Part shown: positions 7,818 through 13,702 of the stretch, piece by piece
Layout: each line of letters begins with the position of its first letter
Numbering within the stretch: position 1 is the first letter of the stretch
From: an uncultured Phascolarctobacterium sp.
GTDB lineage: Bacteria > Bacillota > Negativicutes > Acidaminococcales > Acidaminococcaceae
Direction: 5' to 3'
Assembly (NCBI GenBank): GCA_937901335.1
Contig: CALCHC010000115.1
Span: 1 to 19,280 of the forward strand
Length of the DNA: 19,280 nt
Notes under the pieces: model-generated
Databases searched by the model: none
What the model saw: only the letters and a program-made list of their open reading frames with translations
Told to the model about the DNA's origin: nothing
Made by a program: the position numbers and the translations under genes

Positions 7818-8007
7818 AGCTAACGCTTCCTTTGTGCATCATCTTCTTATAAAAAAATTTACCACCCAGTAAAAGTAACGCTAAAACTCCAGGCGTGCAA
7901 CTAAACTGACAGCTTCCACAAATTCCGTTACATCCACCACCAGCACTGCTAATGGAAGAAATGGGAAGTCCCATCGCTACTAAAAAACTAATGATCTTAT
8001 TTTTCAT
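7810..8007 (-). CDS. 65-residue Cys-rich membrane protein
   Basis: A short protein with two hydrophobic segments (about residues 4-20 and 39-50) flanking GGGCNGICGSCQFSC, followed by TPGVL and a basic tail (YKKMMHK). Four Cys in a CxxxCxxCxxxC pattern suggest binding of a metal or Fe-S cluster, or disulfides, close to the membrane. ATG at 8007 is preferred because GAGG lies eight bases upstream. An ATG two codons earlier overlaps the stop of the 4Fe-4S gene (TAATG), so translation is tightly coupled in either case. I know no named family. The strict linkage with a 4Fe-4S membrane protein points to a shared electron-transfer or metal-handling role (inference). Confidence 0.75.
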   Translation of the reverse strand: MKNKIISFLVAMGLPISSISSAGGGCNGICGSCQFSCTPGVLALLLLGGKFFYKKMMHKGSVSYE

Positions 8008-8012
8008 AAGCA

Positions 8013-8822
8013 TTACCTCTTGTACTTGATAGCCTTTACCGGACAAGCGTTAATACATTCACCACACAAAATGCAGTTATGAATATTATACGCAGCTTTC
8101 TTATCGCGAATAAGCATTGCCCCCATCGGACAAACCTTTACGCACTTTTGACAACCAATACATTTGCAGCGTTGCACTTTCAATTTATAAGACCACGGAA
8201 ATTTACACCCAATGGAATATACCAAATTTTGAATTGCGCCAACAGGGCACAAGAAATTACAAAAACCTCGACCGCCTTTGGTGAATAAACCAAAGATAAC
8301 TACCCAAACGAAAGCAGTCAGAATCAAGCTGGAAGTTAAAGAAATGAAATAGCCAAAGATAAAATAGTTAACAAATAAGTCAAACAAGAAGAAGTTACAG
8401 TAAACACAAGCAATTACAGTACCAAAAAAAGGAATAATTACAAAACCTGCCAACATGCCATAACGAACAGGAGCAACATCTACGTACCTAGTCCACTCTA
8501 TTTTAAACTTGTCAGGAATAAGTCTGCTTAAATATTCCGTAGTAGCACCAGCAGGGCAAAGCTTGCCACAGTAGATTGGTCCGAAGAAAAAACTTACGGC
8601 TAATAACAGAAGAAAGCAAACTACAAACAGAGGAGCCTGATTGAAAAGTTTGCCGTCGATTAAATGTTCAGTTTGGATTCTAAAGCATAAGCTGTGAATA
8701 GTAAGAGGCAACCACTTACCTGTCATAGCATAGCAAATAACTTTTTGGAATATAGCAAAAGGTGCGTAGAAAAGCACAAAGCCTAACACGTAACCTAAAA
8801 TTCGTTTAATTTGAAAAGACAT
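8013..8822 (-). CDS. Membrane 4Fe-4S protein of the NapH/NosR-C-terminal type
   Basis: About 269 residues with four to five membrane helices. Two membrane-proximal Cys motifs, YCGKLCPAGATTEYL (about 85) and GFCNFLCPVGAIQ (about 188), match the paired CxxxCP motifs of NapH, CcoG and the C-terminus of NosR. Two C-terminal 4Fe-4S ferredoxin motifs follow: CIGCQKCVKVCPMGA (about 222) and CILCGECINACPVKA (about 251). Known members move electrons between the quinone pool or cytoplasm and periplasmic acceptors. The acceptor here is unknown. ATG at 8822 is chosen over an in-frame GTG three codons earlier because AAAGGTG sits at the right distance. It is first in a four-gene operon and is preceded by a leader of about 270 bases from the promoter at 9100-9130. 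Confidence 0.85.
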   Translation of the reverse strand: MSFQIKRILGYVLGFVLFYAPFAIFQKVICYAMTGKWLPLTIHSLCFRIQTEHLIDGKLFNQAPLFVVCFLLLLAVSFFFGPIYCGKLCPAGATTEYLSRLIPDKFKIEWTRYVDVAPVRYGMLAGFVIIPFFGTVIACVYCNFFLFDLFVNYFIFGYFISLTSSLILTAFVWVVIFGLFTKGGRGFCNFLCPVGAIQNLVYSIGCKFPWSYKLKVQRCKCIGCQKCVKVCPMGAMLIRDKKAAYNIHNCILCGECINACPVKAIKYKR

Positions 8823-9099
8823 AAGCTTCACCTTTAATTTTATGTTTTTCTCCTAAAAATTTTATAAAATATCCCCATCCATTTTGCAAAATGGAGTTGG
8901 AGAAGTATTTGAAATGATGGTGTATAATTGTTAGATTTTTATTCGGAACATATCTTCACAAAAATATTGTGTTGAATTTTGTTTATAAGCTCTGCAAAAC
9001 TTCAAGAGATATTTTATAAGAATTAGTAGGAGTGAGAGTTAAGTGATGAAAAAGCTAATTAGCAATAAAACTAATTAGTCATCATTTTTACCAAGCACA
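8823..9099 (-). other. Long leader of the 4Fe-4S operon, no gene seen
   Basis: About 275 bases lie between the promoter at 9100-9130 and the first gene. Besides the palindrome at 8878-8895 there is a repeated CTAATTAG pair (about 9052-9059 and 9071-9078) flanked by GATGA and TCATC that can form a hairpin on either strand. I recognise no riboswitch core and no protein-coding frame. The length is much greater than the leaders of the sister promoters. Confidence 0.5.
8861..8895 (-). promoter_or_regulatory. Possible second promoter with an 18-bp palindrome
   Basis: The perfect palindrome TCCATTTTGCAAAATGGA occupies 8878-8895. Its centre TTGCAA (8884-8889) could act as a -35 box, 17 bp from TATAAA (8861-8866), with the start codon about 40 bases further on. 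A repressor on the palindrome would cover the -35 box. It could equally form a hairpin in the long leader. Confidence 0.4.
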
Positions 9100-9130
9100 A
9101 TGATAATGTATATAGTCGTTGTATAGTCAA
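9100..9130 (-). promoter_or_regulatory. MerR-type promoter of the 4Fe-4S operon
   Basis: Minus strand: TTGACT, 19-bp spacer, TATCAT, with the same -35 and -10 hexamers as the cbiZ promoter. CTATATA is again at spacer positions 10-16. The left half is weaker (TACAA instead of TATAG). Confidence 0.75.
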
Positions 9131-9150
9131 GCACTTTCTCACAAAATAAA

Positions 9151-9180
9151 AACTGCTGACCTCAAACGAAGTCAGCAGTT
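9151..9180 (-). terminator. Terminator after the GNAT-fold gene
   Basis: A 10-bp perfect stem AACTGCTGAC / GTCAGCAGTT with a 10-base loop. On the minus strand it is followed by TTTTATTTTG and lies a few bases past the stop codon at 9187. Confidence 0.88.
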
Positions 9181-9186
9181 CAATAC

Positions 9187-9756
9187 TCATATTCTCTTAT
9201 AAAACTGATGATGCTCGCCATCAAATTGAAAGTAAACAAAACCAAAATCTTTATACACTTGATGTATTTTTTCTTCTTCGCTACATTCCACTAGAGTACA
9301 TCTACATGGTATCAAATAATTTACGCTATAAATAATTTCAAAAGCATATTTCAAAATTTCTTTAGATGAGATTTCTGCGAAACAATCTTGCCCTATAAAT
9401 TTTCCTAATTGACCAATAAGAATAAAATGTACATATTCAGAACTCTTCATTCCGCTTACATCTTTAACTTTAGATTTAGATACTTCTTTTTCAGGTAAAT
9501 TCAGTACTTTATTAGACAGTGTAAAATAGGCAATTATTATTAATTCACCATTATCAAAAGCATCTTCATCAACAATTAGGTAAACTGAACACCATCCTCT
9601 CTGAACAAAACTAATAGCTTTTTCTTGCAAGAACAATTCGATATCCTTATCTTTAGTACATCTAAAACAAGTAAGAGCATCTACTAGACGATTGGTACTG
9701 CCTAAAATAGATGCTCTATCTAATAATTCGCTTAACGAAATACAAAAGTGTTTAAT
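9187..9756 (-). CDS. GNAT-fold acetyltransferase-like protein, likely toxin of a two-gene module, ATT start
   Basis: The frame encodes about 189 residues. The N-terminal ISLSELLDRASILGSTNRLV is rich in small and helical residues. The core has VYLIVDEDAFDNGELIIIAY strands, an acetyl-CoA-loop-like HFILIGQLGKFIGQD near residue 115, and a C-terminal LVECSEEEKIHQVYKDFGF typical of GNAT folds. The frame has no ATG, GTG or TTG near its beginning. ATT at 9756 has AAGGGGAG about seven bases upstream and preserves the N-terminus, whereas TTG at 9636 would remove 40 residues including that segment. The start lies inside the upstream small gene in another frame, so translation is coupled. The pairing resembles acetyltransferase toxin-antitoxin modules. 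The toxin role is inference, the fold moderately firm. Confidence 0.65.
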   Translation of the reverse strand: MKHFCISLSELLDRASILGSTNRLVDALTCFRCTKDKDIELFLQEKAISFVQRGWCSVYLIVDEDAFDNGELIIIAYFTLSNKVLNLPEKEVSKSKVKDVSGMKSSEYVHFILIGQLGKFIGQDCFAEISSKEILKYAFEIIYSVNYLIPCRCTLVECSEEEKIHQVYKDFGFVYFQFDGEHHQFYKRI

Positions 9757-9893
9757 TTTTTTCTCCCCTTAACCAAAGAAGGTGATTCAGGGATAGTCTT
9801 GCTTTCCTTGGGCGTTTCTAAATCTTTTTTCATACGCTCAAAAGCTTCTACATCTTTAACAACAAATTTCTTTAAAATTGAAGAAGTAGCCAT
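9732..9893 (-). CDS. 53-residue partner of the GNAT-fold gene, putative antitoxin
   Basis: A short frame starts at ATG 9893 behind the strong ribosome-binding site AGGAGG. It begins MATSSILKKFVVKDVEAFER and ends in a basic patch KGRKKLNTFVFR. The helical, charged composition, the short length, the position directly upstream and the 25-base overlap with the GNAT-fold gene fit an antitoxin. No DNA-binding domain is recognisable. It has its own promoter at 9941-9969. Gene reality is well supported by signal strength. Function is inferred from arrangement. Confidence 0.7.
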   Translation of the reverse strand: MATSSILKKFVVKDVEAFERMKKDLETPKESKTIPESPSLVKGRKKLNTFVFR

Positions 9894-9940
9894 ATCACAC
9901 CTCCTGAATTAATTTTGGATATCAAACTCCTTGCAACTTA

Positions 9941-9969
9941 ATTTTAGCAAACGTTTTTTTTAAAGTCAA
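9941..9969 (-). promoter_or_regulatory. Sigma-70 promoter of the toxin-antitoxin-like pair
   Basis: Minus strand: TTGACT (9964-9969), exactly 17 bp, TAAAAT (9941-9946). The spacer includes an A8 tract. It lies 48 bases before the first start codon and lacks the 19-bp dyad spacer of the other promoters. Confidence 0.7.
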
Positions 9970-10029
9970 TTGTACAACTTTTTACCAAACTAGTACAAAG
10001 TTGAGTAGTATAATCACTCTGCCACATAA

Positions 10030-10070
10030 TAAAATACGCGCTACCGCACGGTACGGTAACGCGTATTTTA
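10030..10070. repeat. Long imperfect inverted repeat
   Basis: TAAAATACGCG (10030-10040) pairs with CGCGTATTTTA (10060-10070), one mismatch, then TACCG pairs with CGGTA. T-rich flanks on both sides would allow terminator activity in either direction, but no gene ends nearby. Confidence 0.65.
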
Positions 10071-10104
10071 TTTGGTATTCTATTACCCCGGAAGAATACC
10101 AAAT
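10070..10104. repeat. Second inverted repeat abutting the first
   Basis: ATTTGGTATTC (10070-10080) is perfectly complementary to GAATACCAAAT (10094-10104) across a 13-base loop containing CCCCGG. It shares its first base with the preceding repeat, so two large hairpins sit back to back. Confidence 0.65.
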
Positions 10105-10471
10105 AAAGAGAGAGAGGAGAATGTAGGAGGTAAACTTCATGTATCAGAACAACATACAATATGCTTAAGCAAGTGTCCAATTTGCTTGTTCTCAATTTCA
10201 AAGGTAAACCAATATTTCGCCCTGCTACTTTGGAAAGTAAACACGCATATCGGCAAGCATGATATTAGTATTTAAGAATGTTTTAAAAACAAGTCTGCCA
10301 CTCTCACATAAACAGAGCAAATTATTAAAACATTTTCCATCGCAATCAGGTAAGCTCATGCTATATAAAAAGCTTTTCTGCTTTCATCTAAAGCCGTTGT
10401 GATGTTTTAAACTTCTTTAGATTTCTGTCATCAAACTTCTTACGCGAAATATTGATTCATTCCTTGACTAT
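10105..10471. other. Stretch without a convincing gene
   Basis: About 370 bases. On the plus strand a strong ribosome-binding site (AGGAGG, 10125-10130) precedes ATG at 10139, but the frame stops after nine codons. Short frames in the other two plus frames (a CPIC motif, then KGKPIF) suggest either chance or the frameshifted remains of a small gene. On the minus strand a 44-codon Cys-containing frame runs from 10359 to 10225 without a ribosome-binding site. I see no RNA gene. Confidence 0.4.
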
Positions 10472-10502
10472 ACTTTAATCTATATACCAAGTATATTGTC
10501 AA
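10472..10502 (-). promoter_or_regulatory. Degenerate fifth copy of the MerR-type promoter
   Basis: Minus strand: TTGACA, 19-bp spacer, TAAAGT. The spacer has the dyad ATATAC-TTG-GTATAT at the same offset as the four good copies, but with the C and G of the half-sites exchanged and a poor -10 box. It points into a stretch with no clear gene, so it may be the promoter of a lost gene or not functional. Confidence 0.4.
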
Positions 10503-10573
10503 TATATTTTATTAAAAATTTTATACAAAATTTTATCCTTATTCGGAATTAGTCCATTATTTCTTCAAACAAA

Positions 10574-10601
10574 AAGAGCGCTGCATCCCTGCAACGCTCT
10601 T
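10574..10601 (-). terminator. Terminator after the TauE/SafE gene
   Basis: AAGAGCG-TGCA pairs with TGCA-CGCTCTT around the loop TCCC, with one internal mismatch. On the minus strand the stem is followed by TTTGTTTG. It begins about 13 bases past the stop codon. Confidence 0.88.
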
Positions 10602-10613
10602 ACTTCTAAACAA

Positions 10614-11357
10614 CTATAAAATTTCTCTTACGCCAGTAATTAACATCATCACTGCACCTACGCATACGATGACCAATGCAAGCTTACGGAACAAGGCTTG
10701 ATCCAATCTGCTAAAGAACTTTTCACCAAGAACGATACCTGCAATCATGGCAGGAATCATCGGCAACAAAACATTCCAATCGGTAATGTTATTCATATTA
10801 CCCATAAAGAAGTTTACGATTAACATACCTACAAAGGATATGCCAAAAATCCAAATCATATTGGCACGCATCTTGTCTTTTTCCGTACCTTCATTTAAGA
10901 AGTAAATTACCAGTGGCGGGCCAGCTACACTGGTGGACGCACCAAAGAAACCGCTGAAGAAACCAGCAGTTAAACGACCCAAGGTTTTGCTCTTAATTTC
11001 CAGATGATACTGCTTACCCATTAAATAAGTTGCCATGAGCAAAACTATAGCAAGAAAAATCTTCAAATGCGCCAAAGAGAAAATCTTGAGCACATAGCTA
11101 CCAGGAAGCATACCCATTGTACTACCAAGTACTGTAGTCAAAACTACTTCCCAGGAGAAAATCTTTCTAGTATTGTACATTGTAATGATACGCAGGAGTA
11201 CGGTAATAATCAATCCGCAAATTATGGCAACCTTAACGGATATTACCAAAGACATCAAAGGAACAGCAATCAGACCAAAACCAAAGCCTGTTACTGTTGC
11301 AAAAAAAGATGCCAAAAATATTGCCAATGCGGGAATACACAACATTAATAATTCCAT
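10614..11357 (-). CDS. TauE/SafE family membrane exporter
   Basis: The 247-residue protein is almost entirely hydrophobic, with about eight membrane helices in two repeats. The repeat motifs are FFATVTGFGFGLIAVPLM near residue 20 and FFSGFFGASTSVAGPPLVIYF near 135, followed by a short positively charged loop (GTEKDKMRAN). The family moves small anions such as sulfite, sulfoacetate or other organosulfur compounds across the inner membrane; the substrate cannot be told from sequence. The start is ATG after AGAGG. It lies between the terminator-like stem at 11380-11405 and its own terminator. No sulfur-metabolism genes are adjacent. Confidence 0.88.
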   Translation of the reverse strand: MELLMLCIPALAIFLASFFATVTGFGFGLIAVPLMSLVISVKVAIICGLIITVLLRIITMYNTRKIFSWEVVLTTVLGSTMGMLPGSYVLKIFSLAHLKIFLAIVLLMATYLMGKQYHLEIKSKTLGRLTAGFFSGFFGASTSVAGPPLVIYFLNEGTEKDKMRANMIWIFGISFVGMLIVNFFMGNMNNITDWNVLLPMIPAMIAGIVLGEKFFSRLDQALFRKLALVIVCVGAVMMLITGVREIL

Positions 11358-11379
11358 CGTAAACCTCTACAAAACATAA

Positions 11380-11405
11380 AACACCTAGCCCTGAAGCTAG
11401 GTGTT
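11380..11405. terminator. Bidirectional-looking terminator between cvfB and the exporter gene
   Basis: AACACCTAGC and GCTAGGTGTT form a 10-bp stem with a six-base loop. It lies just past the cvfB stop codon. On the minus strand it is followed by TTATGTTTTG, and on the plus strand by TTTTGTTATTTTT. It probably ends the long housekeeping transcript, with some read-through into the exporter gene possible since no other promoter is obvious there. Confidence 0.75.
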
Positions 11406-11409
11406 TTTG

Positions 11410-12306
11410 TTATTTTTGCTCAGGGCTTTCAATAATATAAGTCCAGCCGTCTTCTTGACGGATTTTACCTTGTTTCATCAAATGACCAAGGGCACGTTTG
11501 AACGCAGCCTTGCTAATGCCAAATTTTTGCTTGATGATTTCCAAGGGAGTGCTGTCGCAGTAGGGCATTTTGCCACCACGTTTTTCTAAGAAACTATAAA
11601 TTTCTTCAGCGTCAGCTACGAGAGCATTTTCTTTTTGCAAACGCATGGAGCAGTTAATTCTGCCATCTTCACGCAAATAAGTTACACGACAAGTAACTTC
11701 TTGACCAAAGTCCAAGCGACCACCGGGAACTTCGCTACGATGAATGAAAGCGATAAATCTTTGGGTAGTAAAGATAAAGAAGCCTTCTTGCAAAATGTTA
11801 TAAACAGTACCGGTTACGTTATCGCCTACTTTTAAACCTTCTGCCGGTTTGGAAGCTTTTTGCATATCTTCTTCAACGCGCATAGTTACTGCAGGACGAC
11901 CGCTTTTATCGCGATAGAGTTTTACCCATACCAATTGGTTGGGGCTAACGTGACCACGCATTTGGCTATACGGCAAGAATACACCGCGTTCCGCACCAAT
12001 ATCTACGAAACCGCCATCACGGGTTACGCTAAGAACTTTTACATAGCCAAGCTGACCTTCGCGCATTTTGGGAAGCTTCATGCTGGCAGTCAAGCGTTTG
12101 TTAGGGTCAAGATAGAGATAAACCTTTACCTTGTCGCCTTCTTTAATTTCTTCGGTTTGTTGCAATTTGTGCAGCAGAATGTCATCACTGGTGTTACCGG
12201 TGCCAGCATCAAGGAAAGCACCCATTTCACCAAGACGAGCTACAGTCAAGGTTACAACATCACCGGGTTTATATTTCAAAACCTGTTGAGTGTTTTTTTC
12301 AATCAT
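11410..12306 (-). CDS. cvfB: CvfB-like RNA-binding protein with S1 domains
   Basis: The 298-residue cytoplasmic protein matches the CvfB/YitL family in length and layout. Three S1-like OB folds come first: residues about 8-75 (KPGDVVTLTVARLGEMGAFLDA), 82-145 (REGQLGYVKVLSVTRDGGFVDIG then ERGVFLPYSQM) and 155-225 (KVGDNVTGTVYNILQEGFFIF). A C-terminal winged helix follows (about 235-295, IIKQKFGISKAAFKRALGHLMKQGKI). Family members bind RNA and, in staphylococci, affect virulence and exoprotein expression. The ATG overlaps the end of rsfS by four bases (ATGA), so the two genes are translationally coupled. Its position after rsfS supports a role near ribosome or RNA maturation (inference). Confidence 0.88.
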   Translation of the reverse strand: MIEKNTQQVLKYKPGDVVTLTVARLGEMGAFLDAGTGNTSDDILLHKLQQTEEIKEGDKVKVYLYLDPNKRLTASMKLPKMREGQLGYVKVLSVTRDGGFVDIGAERGVFLPYSQMRGHVSPNQLVWVKLYRDKSGRPAVTMRVEEDMQKASKPAEGLKVGDNVTGTVYNILQEGFFIFTTQRFIAFIHRSEVPGGRLDFGQEVTCRVTYLREDGRINCSMRLQKENALVADAEEIYSFLEKRGGKMPYCDSTPLEIIKQKFGISKAAFKRALGHLMKQGKIRQEDGWTYIIESPEQK

Positions 12307-12656
12307 TCTTCATTCTCCACAAAAGCTTCGGACGGAGCATCTGCCCAAAGTTGTTCCAAGTTATAGAAGTCGCGTTCTTCTTCCAAGAAGATGTGCGCAA
12401 CTACATCACCGTAATCCATCAAAATCCAACGGCCATCAGAATAACCTTCTTTATGAGTAAAGAAGATTTCTTCTTCAGCAAGTTTGTCTTCAATATTATC
12501 AGCAATAGCTTTTACGAGCATATTGTTGGAAGCGCTGCAAATTACGAAGTAGTCAGTTACAGGGGACAAGCCTTCCATATTCAAGAGTAAAATATCATTA
12601 GCCTTTTTATCGCTGGCGAAAGTTGCAATTTTCATTGCCAAATCTTTAGTGTTCAT
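12303..12656 (-). CDS. rsfS: Ribosomal silencing factor RsfS
   Basis: RsfS (DUF143) binds ribosomal protein uL14 on the large subunit and blocks subunit joining when nutrients are short. The 117-residue length is typical. Landmarks are DYFVICSASNNMLVKAIADNI near residue 33, EGYSDGRWILMDYGDVVAHIF near 70-90, and the acidic RDFYNLEQLW near 95. The start ATG lies behind GAGGAGG. Order nadD-yqeK-LCP-rsfS-cvfB is a familiar Firmicute arrangement. Confidence 0.95.
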   Translation of the reverse strand: MNTKDLAMKIATFASDKKANDILLLNMEGLSPVTDYFVICSASNNMLVKAIADNIEDKLAEEEIFFTHKEGYSDGRWILMDYGDVVAHIFLEEERDFYNLEQLWADAPSEAFVENEE

Positions 12657-12673
12657 TAATTAATAACCTCCTC

Positions 12674-13672
12674 TTATTTCTTCACTTTTCCTACATAAGG
12701 AATTTCTAACTCATCCAAAGCTTTCTGTACGGAAGCTCTATCGGTTGCCCAATAGCTAACACCATCTTCTTCATCAAATTGACCGTATAAAGTGCGGGTT
12801 TTAACCTTATCGTCGCCAAAGATTTTAAAGCTGTTAGCTGCCTTGAACATAGTTACAGTGTTCAAATCTGTATCAATATATTTATCAATGGTATCCATGA
12901 TAGCGCCAATCTTGGTAATGTTTTGGAAGGAGAACATTTGCTCCGCAGCAGCCTTCAAGAATTTTTGCTGACGTTGCACACGACCAATGTCACCTAACTC
13001 ATCACTACGGAAACGCACATACTTACCAGCAGTTGCGCCATCCATATGTTGATAACCATGTTTGATATCAATGTATAAATCAGCGTAGGGATCTTCGTAG
13101 TGCATGTCTTTTTCTACATATAAATCTACGCCACCAATTAAATCTACAACTTCAATAAAACCTTTCCAATTTGCCAAAGCATAATAATGGATAGGAGTTT
13201 GCAGCAAACTTTGTACGGTTTGCTTAGTCATTACTGCACCACCGTAAGCAAAGGCTGCATTTATTTTGCAGGGGCTACGATGACCTTTCAAAACAACTTT
13301 TGTATCACGAGGAATAGAAAGTACAGAAACCTTTTCTTGTTCCGGATCAACACTCAAAAGCAGAATTGCATCGGTACGTTTCGGTTCATCCGCAGATGCA
13401 TCGCTATCACCGTCATCTACACCCAACAGCAAAATGTTAATGCGCTCGCCTAAAGCTTCATTAATCATAGTGCTACCACTTGCACCATCTTGTTCAGGTT
13501 GCAAATCTACAACAATGTTTGTAGGCGGATTGATGATATTTTTGTAAACCCACACACTGCCCCAAAACAGAGTAGCAACCAATGCAGACAAGGCAACCAC
13601 AACGATTAGCAGCCTACTCCAACGTAACTTACGTTTGTGAGCAGGTTGGTGCTGATAATTGTTTTCGTCCAT
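12674..13672 (-). CDS. LytR-CpsA-Psr (LCP) cell-wall glycopolymer ligase
   Basis: LCP proteins transfer lipid-linked anionic glycopolymers onto peptidoglycan outside the membrane. The 332-residue protein has a short basic cytoplasmic tail, one membrane helix (about 20-42) and an extracellular LCP domain. That domain shows NILLLGVDDGD near residue 78, RTDAILLLSVDPE near 98, VSVLSIPRDTKV near 115, INAAFAYGG near 135, VDLIGGVDLYV near 170 and RFRSDELGDIGRVQRQQKFL near 220, including the conserved Arg and Asp residues that bind the pyrophosphate and metal. ATG 13672 is preferred over an in-frame TTG six codons earlier, because that codon lies next to the GGAGG ribosome-binding site itself. It lies between yqeK and rsfS. 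Confidence 0.92.
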   Translation of the reverse strand: MDENNYQHQPAHKRKLRWSRLLIVVVALSALVATLFWGSVWVYKNIINPPTNIVVDLQPEQDGASGSTMINEALGERINILLLGVDDGDSDASADEPKRTDAILLLSVDPEQEKVSVLSIPRDTKVVLKGHRSPCKINAAFAYGGAVMTKQTVQSLLQTPIHYYALANWKGFIEVVDLIGGVDLYVEKDMHYEDPYADLYIDIKHGYQHMDGATAGKYVRFRSDELGDIGRVQRQQKFLKAAAEQMFSFQNITKIGAIMDTIDKYIDTDLNTVTMFKAANSFKIFGDDKVKTRTLYGQFDEEDGVSYWATDRASVQKALDELEIPYVGKVKK

Positions 13673-13702
13673 GCTCTTCCCTTCCTCCAAATTAACTACA
13701 AA

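Noticed and set aside
9043..9078. Short plus-strand peptide MKKLISNKTN overlapping the CTAATTAG hairpin, as an attenuator
   Set aside because: The frame is 10 codons, the ribosome-binding site is too far from the ATG, and no gene follows on the plus strand.
9944..10201. Minus-strand frame of 85 codons
   Set aside because: It runs through both large hairpins and the TA-pair promoter, has no ribosome-binding site and shows no protein-like pattern.
10072..10275. Plus-strand frame of 67 codons with a CPIC motif
   Set aside because: Its start lies inside a hairpin arm, it has no proper ribosome-binding site, and the strong AGGAGG nearby serves a different frame that stops after nine codons. At most it is the remains of a small gene.
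8938..10548. TTATTCGGAA occurring near 8939 and near 10537 as a shared regulatory word
   Set aside because: Two copies of a 10-base word in AT-rich DNA, with no common position relative to a gene or promoter, can be chance.
11860..12366. Plus-strand frame of 168 codons
   Set aside because: It is antisense to cvfB and rsfS, both firmly recognised on the minus strand.
13673..13690. Upstream TTG start of the LCP gene
   Set aside because: The TTG sits next to the GGAGG that serves ATG 13672, and the six extra residues encode the ribosome-binding site itself.
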